From contig JAPTOF010000017.1 in NCBI GenBank assembly GCA_028554755.1, positions 8,370,001 through 8,434,000 of the forward strand: a stretch of 64,000 bases of DNA, written 5' to 3'. The translations under genes were made by a program, and so were the position numbers. The DNA comes from Cordia subcordata (Eukaryota > Streptophyta > Magnoliopsida > Boraginales > Cordiaceae). Positions within the stretch are counted from its first letter, which is position 1. Every line of letters begins with the position of its first letter. Shown here piece after piece: positions 49,301 through 61,300 of the stretch. The notes under the pieces were generated by a model. It was not told the DNA's origin and did not search any database. It saw only the letters and a list, made by a program, of their open reading frames with translations.

Positions 49301-52300
49301 CACTCAATTTCTTGATGAAACAAGCATATGATAAAGACAGTAACACCTGAACCCCAAGAAAAGAAAAAATAATATAACAATAGAAATAACATGTTCAAAA
49401 ATGGTAGGCAGATGGAACAAAGCATACTTCAGGCTTTTGGATTCTGATTTGCAAGAATGGTATGTTTACCATGCTTTAGCTGATACATCCAATCTACATA
49501 TATTGGCATTCAACAAAACAGAAGCGGTTAACAAAATGTGAAAAAACAATAGAGAAAAATTTGTCACCTTATCTAGTCATTTAAGAAAAAATGTGAGTTG
49601 ACTCTGAGGTTGCCATTCTTTATGTATTCTAATTTATTTCAATATCTACTTTTGATTGTGGAATAAGGATGGAGGGTAATACAACCCACACAAGTGCCAC
49701 ACACTACTCTGGGAGAAATCAACTTGAAATAAACTATCATATTGCCAAGTTTTACCAGAAAAATAACAAGAAATTATCTCACCGGCACTAAAATTAGCCA
49801 AACCGGTTTCTCTACCACGAAAGTACAAGCATTAAAGATCGACAGAAACCCATCACCAAAAACATCAAGTGAATCAACCAGCAAAATAATAGAGATGGTG
49901 ACCATCCAGTATTAAAGGTCAGGGGCTCGGGAAAACCAATTATTCCATTTTTTTATTAAGCCACAGCTTGTAAAAGTTTATTTGCATTTGTCCACCCAAT
50001 TGAGGCATAAATTAGCATAATTGGGAACCCCTCCAGGATGAAGGTTGCTGAAAGCAAAAAAAATTCTAATTATTGCTCCTGACGAACCAAAGACACAACA
50101 TTAGTAAAGCAATAAAGAATTTTGGAGCATGGAGATCACAGGTTGGGAAACGTCCTCCCTCCTACCCCCCCTCCCTCATATATCTGCAAACTTGAAGCCT
50201 ATAGGTTTTGATTTGCCCAACCTAGTCAACTGAATTAAAAACAGAAAGACAGGGCACTCGAATCTGGAAAAAAATTATGCTAATGTCCAACAATAATCCT
50301 GAGCATCCGCAGTGGAACAATCATCTCTTTTCGCTATTGGCCCCTTACCAGCACTAACCTCTCTTCACATATTGAATCTTCCACCTCAACTGAAATCCTT
50401 TAACTTCCTCAAAGGTCACGCGCTTTCTTACCCAAATGATAAGTTTAAACATAAACCATTTCCCACTACACAAACTCTTATAAGCTACAGGTTAGTTAGT
50501 AGGTAGCCAGTTAAGCTTGTCAAGCCATGTGGCAGCTCAATCGTTGACAGATTCTTCCAAAACATGTAATTAACACATGCAAAATGTGTTAAACTTGCTT
50601 GAATGATCTGCTCGCATATAGTTAGTTATAGGAGTGGGAATATACTAGATAGTTATTTAGCCATGGAAATAGCAAGTGTATAAGCTGCAAACTATAAATA
50701 CCAAAAATATGTACTAAAACACATTATACAATCAATGCAATCACATTTTGGCAAACACTTCCTCTCTCTAAACTCTCTTTCTTATCAGACTCAATGAAGT
50801 GACAAGGGAAATCATATATGGCAGGAACACTAACTTTCAGGAGACATCAGTCATGTTTACTACATCCACAAATAATGCATTGCTAATACCAAATAAGTCC
50901 AATAGATTACATCTTATGAGTCCAATTGATTGCATATAAGATGACCATGAACAACAAAGCGAAAATATCCTGCATCTCATCAAGGGATGTTGCCTCAGAT
51001 GTTATTGTTCTCTCAGGATTGTAGCAAGTCAGGAAAGCTGATAAATTTGGAGTTGCCCCAAGGAGTCAGCATTCGAATATTTCTTTCTTTTTTCTGGTCA
51101 GAGCAAGGCCTTCACTCATCAATTAAGTTAAAAATTTTAGATAATTTATTTTAAGCTGGAGGTTGGCGATCCCAACTGAACAGTTCTGAAAGATCCTACA
51201 AAGGACTGGAGCATATTCCAAGGATTACTTAGTAGTAAAATGAAGCAAATATATCCCAACAGTGAAGTAGACGTAACAGACATCCATGGACAGAATTAAC
51301 TCATCTACTGTGTAATTTCAATCTTAAAGTAAAATCTGGCTTGATCACCAAAAAGAAGATGAAAAAACTAAGGAAGTTGAAATTGTACAAGATTTATTCA
51401 GAACCTAGGAAGAACTAGAGTAGATCCCAGATATTGTGGCTTTGGTTTAGAACTGAAATCAATTGCTGCAGCAAAACACCCCAACAATGAAATTAATGTG
51501 GTTCAAATCCTCCCAGTGCATACACAAACAATTCTTTTCAGCCATGTTGAAGAAATAAATCAAAGATCACATGAATAAGTTTCTCCATCCAACAATCCAC
51601 AGGTTAACTATCCGAACAACTCTACACCTAATGGTCTAGCCTGCAACCAACAAATACCAGCTGTATATAACCAAGATTGCAAGTGTCCATGAACATCACA
51701 ATGCTACATAGGTGGAAAAAGTATAGATGATATTGGTAGTCCCACACATTCAAATACGAAATCAGTATGTAACATTCTCAATTCCTGAAGTTGCCACCAA
51801 GAACATTTGTAACATTACTATATAATTAAACTAGAAATGCATCTTCTTCTCTAAAGAGCCAAAACTCAAATGGTATCAGAGAATAGTAACATGATGATAA
51901 AAGATAAAGTACTGACAACACCAATAATGCAGCTGACAATGGACAGAGGCAACTCAGATTATCAGCAGCAAATTTTTAATCAAGTTCTGAACCGATTTGA
52001 GACATTTTTAAGGGAATTTTGATGGTAGTGCCCGCAGTCTTTGTCTAGAAAAACCTCTAAAGAATCGAAGTATGCATGAAACATGATAGGGAGATTGTTA
52101 GGTTTCTAGAAAGATCTAGAGAGATATGTTTGTGACTGTATTTGTCAGAGTGATAGTTGCTGATGTCAGAGTTAGTTAGGCAGTTAGGATAATTAGTATT
52201 AGAAGAGGTCATATATCTGCCTATAAATACTCTGCACTATTCATGTAATCATCATTCAGTAATAATAATATCTTCCAGAATTCTCTCTTCTCTATCATTT

Positions 52301-55300
52301 TATCATGGTATCCAGAGCCAGGAAACACTCCTGGACTTCATTTTTTTTTTTTTTCTCACATAGTGTTTTACACACACTGAAACCCTAATTTTAGGGTTCC
52401 TTCATCAGAGATCTCCATTAAAACTCCATCTCCAAGTTTTCAAATTAGCTTATATTTCACTCAAAGCTTCCTCTCCTGAGTGCGAATCATCCTATCGGTT
52501 TAGTTTTTTGATTTCTTCTTCCACAAGAAATTTCTCTCTCTTCTCCTTTGCGTCAAGTTCATCTCAGCTATGGTTTCTTCATCAACTACTGAAATGACTG
52601 AAGACTTACCTTTTGGATTGAAGATTCTCATACAAAACATAGGAAATCTAGTGCATCACAAACTTGATAACACTAATTTTCCCATGTGGAGGTCACAAGT
52701 CTATGGAGTAGTGAAAGCAGGTAAGATGCTTGATCATTTGACTGAGAGAGCAACTTGTCCACCAAAGATGATACCAGATGCTACTGGCACAATGATTCTG
52801 AATCTAGCCTATGACAAATGGACTACAGAGGATGAGTACTTAAAGTCTTGCTTGTTTACAACAATGACTTTTGCAGTACTCTCAAGTTTTTCATTTTGAA
52901 ACAGCAAAAGAGGTGTGGACTACACTTCATGATAGGTTCAATTCTTTGAGCAGATCTCATATCTATCAGTTGAAAGTTCAACTTCTGCATCTATCAAAAG
53001 GAAATCAAACAATGCAGGCTTATCTTGATCATGTGAAAACAATCATTGACAATCTTGCTAGTGCCAATGAGACAGTTTCACAAGAAGATCTAGTTATGTA
53101 CATTCTCAGAGGATTACCTTTTGAGTATAACTCTTTCAAAGCCTCTATTAGAGTTAGATCTGCCAAAATAACTGTGTCTGTACTATCATCTTTGTTAGTC
53201 TCTGAGGAACTTCACCTCAAAATGGATAACTCTTTGTCCATAACTGATTCTTCTACTCAATCTATTCACAATGCCCTACTGTCTCAATCTCAACCTAGAG
53301 GTGGCCAAGCTAGAGGCAGGGGATTCCCATCTAACAAAGGAGGAAGATCAAACAGAGGAAGAGAAGGTTCATCAAACTCTTCATCAAACTCTATTTTAGG
53401 TGCTCCAGGGTTTTCAGGCAATGCCAATTCTAATACTCCTAATATGTCCTCACTTCAAACTCACGGCAAACTTTACTACCAGATTTGTGGAAAACCAAAT
53501 CACTTGGCTATCAACTGCTGGCATAGATTTGACAATCAAAATTATCCATCTCAATCTACTGGAAAGCAAGCCTATACTACTCAAACTTCTCAATTTGCTG
53601 CTGCTATTGCTGGTTCACAATGGGTGTTAGATTCAGGAGCAAATACTCATGTTACACATGATCTTAATCAACTTCAAAATCCTCAGCCATACAATGGAAC
53701 TGATGCAGTGATAGTAGGAAGTGGTCAGACTCTTCCTATTCAAAACATGGGTGATGGTACACTGTCTACTTTCTCTAAACCTCTTCTTTTATCTAATGTC
53801 CTATATGTTCCTCATATTTCTACTAATCTGCTTTCCATCTCAAAATTGGCTACTGACAATGATTGTACCATTATTTTCACTTCTAAGGAGGTGGCTTTAG
53901 TGGACAATCATACTCATTCACTCCTGTACAAGGCCCCCTGTAATAAAGGTCTCAGACTATCTTCCAGTTGTCTTCATCACCAAGTTGTAACTGTTTCTTC
54001 TACATCTGCACCTCAAGTGCTTACTGCCAACACTATATCCAAGAATTCTCAGGAGGATCATCTTTGGCACAAAAGACTGGGCCATCCATCTTCTTCATCT
54101 GCTGCTACCTTGTCTAAGTCACTAAATGTTAGGTTACCTATTAACACAATACAGTGTGAATCTTGTTCATTAGCTAAGTCTCATAAACTGTCTTTTGAAT
54201 TGTCTTCTTCTATTTCCTCTTTTTCTTTCCAAGTGGTTCATGTAGATGTTTGGGGTCCTGCTCCTATACCTTCCAATCAAGGGTACAGGTATTATGTAGC
54301 CTTTGTGGATGATTTTTCAAGATTTGTATGGTTATATCCCATGAAAAATAAACATGAAACTTTTGACATTTTCCTCAGTTTTCATTCATTGATCAAAACT
54401 CAGTTTAATGCTTCTTTACAAATTCTAAGAAGTGATAATGGCACTGAATTCACAAACCATAAGTTTCAAGCTTATTTGCAGTCTACTGGGATCATTCATC
54501 AAACAAGTTGTCCTTACACTCCACAACAAAATGGCAGAGTAGAAAGAAAACATAGGCATCTAATAGAGACCACTCTTACTTTGCTACATCAGAGTCATCT
54601 ACCATCTCATTTTTGGTTAGAAGCTTTGTCTGTAGCAAACTATCTTATAAATAGATTGCCTACTGTTACACTTCACAATCAGTCTCCCTATGAAATTCTC
54701 TACTCTGCTAAACCTTATTACACACAACTGAAAGCTTTTGGGTGTTTGTGTTATCCATGGCTAAAACCATACACTAAAAATAAGCTTGAACTTAGATCTA
54801 AACCTTGCATTTTTTTGGGATATTGTCCACACACAAAAGGGTACAAGTGCCTGCACAACTGAAAGCTTTTGGGTGTTTGTGTTATCCATGGCTAACACCA
54901 TACACTAAAAATAAGCTTGAACTTAGATCTAAACCTTGCATTTTTTTGGGATATTGTCCACACACAAAAGGGTACAAGTGCCTGGATCTTGAAACTCAAA
55001 AGGTTTACATTTCCAGACATGTAAGATTTAATGAACATGTTTTTCCATATCCCCAATTTGCTACTACTACTGAGACACTGCTACAATTCCAAGCAACACG
55101 GTTTTCTCCTTCCTTTGTTGCTATCAATACCACACCTATGTTTGCTATTCCAGTGTCTTCTTCTACTTCTCAGACTTCTTCTTCTTCTTCTAATGCATCA
55201 CAATCTACTCATACTATGTCAAGAAATTCTTCTCCCTCTAGTTATACACCTCTGATTCACAATTCTCCACTGTCTTCATCATCGTCATCATCTCCACAAC

Positions 55301-58300
55301 AGTATACACATCGTCATCATCTGTTTCCATTTTTAACACAGTCTTCACATTTTATTTCACACTCACAATCCAGTGAACCATTTCATAATCTAGCTCCTAT
55401 GTCACATCATCTTATGTTAATAAGATCTAAAACTGGCTGTCTTCCTGCTCCATTGTATCAATTACATAATCTCATTCTTACACCAACTGATTATGAACCT
55501 ACATCATACAAAGAGGCTTCTAAGTATCACTACTGGAATCAGGCCATGGCAGAGGAATATAGAGCTTTGATTGATCAACATACATGGGACTTGGTATCTT
55601 TACCCCCAGGGAGACAGTCTATTGGCTCAAAATGGGTATACAGGATCAAGACACATGCAGATGGTACAGTGGCTAGATATAAAGCCAGGTTGGTAGCTAA
55701 GGGTTATTTACAAGAACCTGGTATGGACTACCAAGAAACCTTCAATCCAGTGGTAAAAAGTCAAACAATAAGGACTGTAATATGTCTGGCTTTACAAAAC
55801 AAATGCAGTCTAAAGCAGTTGGATGTTTCAAATGCTTTTCTACATGGGAACTTGGAGGAAGAGGTTTATATGACTCAACCTCAAGGATTTGAGGATTCAT
55901 CTAACCCTGACTATGTGTGCAGACTAAGGAAATCTCTCTATGGTCTAAAACAGGCTCCAAGAGCCTGGTTTCATAAATTTTCCACATTCCTTCTTAGTCA
56001 GGGTTTTCTATCAAGTGCTGCAGATAATTCATTGTTTACTCATAAAACAAGTAATGACTTTACTTTACTGCTAGTTTATGTGGATGATATTATAATCACA
56101 GGAAGCAACTCTACTTACATAACACACCTTATTCAGTTAATGGGGCAACATTTTGCTATGAAAGATCTGGGTAGTTTGACATATTTTTTAGGAATAGAGG
56201 TCAGGTATACTGACAATGGTTTGATTCTTCATCAAACAAAGTATGCTAAACAGCTTTTGATTCAGGCTGGTATGGCAGAGTCAACTTCAGTCAACACACC
56301 TTGTTTGTCCAAAGTCACACTCAAGACTGCAGATACTACACCTTATGCTAATGTAACACAGTTCAGAAGTTTGGTAGGGGCATTGCAATATCTAACTATG
56401 ACTAGGCCTGATATTCAGTTTGCAGTCAATTTTCTCTGTCAAAAAATGCATCATCCTACAGTCACTGACTATGCTTCATTAAAGAGGGTTTTAAGGTTCA
56501 TTAAAGGCACACTAAATGAGGGGTTATTTTTTCAGCCAAGCAATCTACATATTCAGGCATAAGTGACTCTGATTGGGCTTCAGATGTTGAGGACAGGAAG
56601 TCTACAATAGGGTATGCTATTTACCTTGGACAAAATCTCATCTCCTAGTCTTCTAAGAAGCAGCATACAGTGTCAAGATCATCTACTGAGGCAGAGTATA
56701 GAGCCATGGCTCATACTGCCTCTGAAATTAAATGGCTTACCTATCTTCTAAAGGATTTATCAGTGCCAATTTCTCAACCTGTTCTACATTGTGATAATGT
56801 CTCAGCAATGGCATTAGCAGCTAATCCTGTCTTTCATGCTAAGACTAAACATATTGAGATTGATTATCATTTTGTTAGAGAACAGGTTACTTCTAAGTCT
56901 CTGCAGCTTCCTATGTCAATTCTCAAGAACAGCTAGCAGATATCTTCACCAAGTACTTGTCACAGCATCAGTTTGCTTATCTTAAATCCAAGCTTCCACT
57001 GGTGTCTACCCCAGCTCAGCTTGAGAGGGGATGAAAAGGAGATTGTTAGGTTTCTAGAAAGATCTAGAGAGATATGTTTGTGACTGTATTTGTCAGAGTG
57101 ATGGTTGCTGATGTTAGAGTTAGTTAGGCAGTTAAGATAATTAGTATTAAAAGAGGACATATATCTGCCTATAAATACTCTGCACTATTCATGTAATCAT
57201 TCATTCAGTAATAATAACATCTTCAAGAATTCTCTCTTCTCTATCATTTTATCAAAACAGCATCACGGTGTCCTCAATATTCTAGGTTTTGACATCTAAT
57301 GACCGCAGGGTGGCACAAAGTAACAATTCAAACTATAGTTAAGTAAATGTATGACTTGCAAGCACACTCAGAAAGCCTAAAGTATGAAATTCCAGTTGAT
57401 GCATATTGAGCCATGCAAGAATCCTCTATCACATTCACATAGCCACAAAAACAAACATAGAAAGGGAGTACAGAGAATATGCCAAATTTAAGCACAAGAA
57501 GATTTACATCATATATTTCAGAACATAGAGTAGAATTTAATACAGTTTCAGGATTTTCCCCTGTCAAGAGCATTCGCACCTAATCCCACGCTAAATCTGC
57601 CATTGCAACACTGCCCGGGGGGGGGGGGGTGAAGAAATCAGATTTTCTATGAAACAACCAGGTCACAAATGATAATCTTGCTAAGAATACATCTACGGAG
57701 TACAAATTTCATAGTGATGCACCCAAGTCACTATCTTCTTGCTATGTGGTTTCCGAAGTTCACGATATGTAACCCCAGGAGCTGATAATTAACAACCTTC
57801 ACAAAGATGAGTAATTTATATATTTACATATATCAGTATGGCATTCAGCAGTCTACTAATCAAACACAGTGAACTGTATCCACAGATGCAACATCTAAGA
57901 AGTTACAATGAAACACTCAAGTCAAGGACAAAGCAGATATCCCTTTCCAACTAAATAGTGCATAACCTCGTCAAGATAGAAATAAGTGATGCTAATGCCA
58001 CTCACGCAATCAGCTAGACCAGGATGATAGACACGTAAGTAAAGCGAGTCTGAGAAAAACTTCAAGAAGAAAGAAGACCTCACAGCCATGATTCTTATAA
58101 TTTGCCAACCTGTGTTATAAGATAGACCTATATACGGATTGCAGGAAAAACTAATAGATGAAATCTGTTTGATTGTACTTCCACATTCGCCATTTTAGAC
58201 TACACTTAATTGACCAGATAGATTCAATACCAAAGGGAATAGAAGAATGATATCTAGTCTCCAGTTCAATCCAAATTGCTGGTTTTTGGATTGGCAGCTA

Positions 58301-61300
58301 AGTCTTGCTTATCAAAGGGTGCGTTGAGAAGTTCTAAAGGACATGGCAGCAAGATATTGCCTATTTGCTTTCATTTATTTTATTTTATTATGAGAATAAC
58401 TCAGGAAAAATGAGATTATTTCTGCTTCATGATAAAGATCGGAAGAACTTGAGATACTTTGATAATTTCCTGACAGATTTAACGAGGCATACTTTGTTTT
58501 TCACTGTATATTGAGAAAACTAACCACAATTGCAGAATATCAACCAAACATGTATATTGCAAGCCACTCTGCTAAGAGGATATTGCTTCTTGTGCTATTT
58601 ATTGGGGCATTTTCTTCTGTTAAGAGGATGTTGCTTGTCGTGCTACTTATTGGGGCATTTTCTTCTCTCTTTACTCTGGCTTTCCTCTTTGAGAAACAGT
58701 AAATTTCATTTATTTGGCCACTCTGCGTCTCTGTTCTGCTGTGTGAAGGTATTCTCAAGACAAAGTGGCTGTTGAGAAAATCATAGGAACTGGAAAATAG
58801 AAGTTCTAACAAGAAGTTCATTAAAGGAATTGAGTTCTTGATTATATTTCTACTTTTCAATATAAATATAACGATGAAGATCAACAAAATGTCATCTAAA
58901 ACCTGCTTGGCATAAAAAATATATGTGATTTACTAGCATTTGTTTGCATTTCCAACATATTGCATTATCTAGTACTTCGCTACAAAATTGACTGTTGCTC
59001 AAGATGAGAACATCAATCAGACAACCCAGAAGATAATCACTATTATGGCTATAATTGAAGTTGAATATGCACTTGAGAATATGTACTTGGATGGAGGAAA
59101 AACACAACAAAGAAGCAAATGATCAGAATGGTATCAACACCAATACGCAGCTATGAAGAGTGCAGTAGCTAAGGCATCTGAATTTGTCACACTAACATAA
59201 CTCAGATAGCATTTTTGAGGCAAAACCAGAATGCCTGTACACCTCTGTTGAAATGGGCACCATGCTAGACACTTGATGTATGAAATAATAATTGTATATT
59301 GCCTTTTGGCTTTTGATGTGGATGCTTTTAAGATAATATATGAGATCAATAATAACTGCTTGCATATCTCATATCAGATCATAGCTTCTACTCCACAATT
59401 TATGACCGGCGAGCATTGGCATTGGTATTGCAAATAGAAAAAGGTCACACTGTCTTTTACTGCATTACTGTATTGCATTCACTTCAATGTTGTAAATCAT
59501 TACTGCTTCTTGCATTGAGTTGTTTAGATTTTTAATAGTTCTGCAGAGGTGCAATTATACAAGACATTCTTTTCTTATGGTTCCATATATATGTCCATCC
59601 ACAAAACTGAACTGACAAGAAGAGAAGTTCTTCTAAACGTGCACTCATAGTTTTCCCCTTGAATGTACTTTTACATCAAACTTTCTATTCGTCATTGCTG
59701 CTCGGACAAACTCCAATGAAATGTTAACCCAACAAGCTCAGTTAAATAGATTCAGAAACTTATGATCATTGTTATCTCTGGCTTCTGATGGCAATCAATG
59801 TTTGCAACTGTCAGAAATAATCCAGCTTAGACAATGGGACACAAAGGTGGCATTTGTTATTAAAGGTGACAACTGCATTGATGTATCATGGACTTGTAGA
59901 ACATTCTTTTCATTGGGACTTGTAGAACATGTTCTTGTATTGGGAACACTGACCGGAATATCTAAGAATTTTAAAGATTATGAAAATAGAAGTGCTAGGC
60001 ATGAAACTATTACTATCTTCAGTTGCGGAGGTAGTCCTCGTTCTAATTGTTAGGTGAAATAGTCAACAGACAGATGCTCAAAATTTTATGTGCTCCCTCA
60101 TTACGTCCTTGACTCAATCTGACAAACAAGAAGTTTTCTTCTGTTCAAAAATTGTCACCAAGAAACCAATATCTTACAACTTATCTCTGCTCGAGCTTGA
60201 GAATAAATTTCCTCTGCTTGTTACTTCAGTTTTTGTCTAGATGTTTTACAGGCTTAAAGTATAGAAGTCCATGTCGTACGGGTCTCATCTACATTCAACT
60301 CATTGGATGTGCACGCTTCACATTGCAAGAATCAGTTGGCCCTGTGCAACCGAAGATTGCTATTTGCAACTTTTCACAAGTTATTTTTGTATTTCTTCTT
60401 TAGTGACAGTAATCAAGAATATCATTCAATGGCACCAAGGGAAGCAGTTTCATACGCCACGTATGCATTTAACTCGAATGCATGGTAGAATATCAAAGTT
60501 GATATGAACAGGATCATCAAATTATGCTCCTTTGTTACTTTTTTTGCCTTGTTTTGCCACAATGACTTCTTCATGCTCTCAGGAAACCCAAAAGTTTTCT
60601 GATGATTCAGATGTAGTTTCACATGACACTATTATCTTGATGACATTATTATCTTGAAAAAAGGAAAGCAAGGAACTTGGCAAGGGAAGATTGAAAGGAA
60701 AGAGAACAGACAACAATCACTCAATGCCTAAACCTCTTAGGACCTAGTGAGTAAATTACTCATCTAACATCACTGTGCAAATCAAGTTTCCAACTCAACT
60801 ATCTAAAGTAACTTGTAAATTCAGTAGATAATATCTAAGTCATGTAACCAAAGATGCCAAAGATAAACAAAATTATATCTAGCAGTGTGGTGCACTGCTC
60901 GATAGATGGTAATGGTAGTGGCTTTACAAAAACATTTCTTCCCATCCCTTCTTCTTAGACCTGTCCTTTTAATAAGATTTTACTATAACAACGTTGACAA
61001 AATCAGAGCCATTGACGGTTTGCCATGATATCTTCATGCTATTTTGGCTGCAATGCCATTCTTTCCTCTCTCCAAGTTTACTTACTGGAAGCAATGGGCA
61101 TGAGCTGATTGAAATTCCTTGAAATATAAGGCCTATGATCTCAAACACAGGATGAAGCCTTTCATAACAATCCAACTTATAAAGGTGATGATAATAGCAC
61201 TAGTTCTACAATTTTGAAAAGAACACATAGCTTAGCCCATTGTATTGCACTTTCTTCTTGTTCCATATCAATGCCTTTAGAGATTTCGGGAACGAAACAG

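Larger units (their letters stand above)
52084..57254 (+). mobile_element. Copia LTR retrotransposon, complete but mutated
   Basis: Two LTRs (52084-52305 and 57032-57254) begin TGA and end ATCA, flanked by the perfect 5-bp duplication AAACA (52079-52083 and 57255-57259). The primer site TGGTATCCAGAGCC follows the first LTR; the purine tract GAGAGGGGA precedes the second. The LTRs differ by about 9 substitutions and one indel in 222 bp, so it is fairly young. The order gag, protease, integrase, RT, RNase H is that of Copia; small size and short LTRs suggest the Ale/Retrofit type (inference). Frameshifts and a stop disable it. It lies antisense inside the FPA-like intron. Confidence 0.95.

Noticed and set aside
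51870..51882. TGGTATCAGAGAAT as a primer-binding site of another retrotransposon
   Set aside because: No LTR end precedes it and no matching direct repeat was found; chance match possible.
57610..57630. G run as a functional G-quadruplex
   Set aside because: A single homopolymer of about 13 G without separated G tracts; likely a simple repeat or a sequencing-sensitive site.
58540..58887. 115-codon minus frame in the FPA-like intron as an exon or gene
   Set aside because: It overlaps the 48 bp tandem repeat, is repetitive and hydrophobic, and resembles no family.
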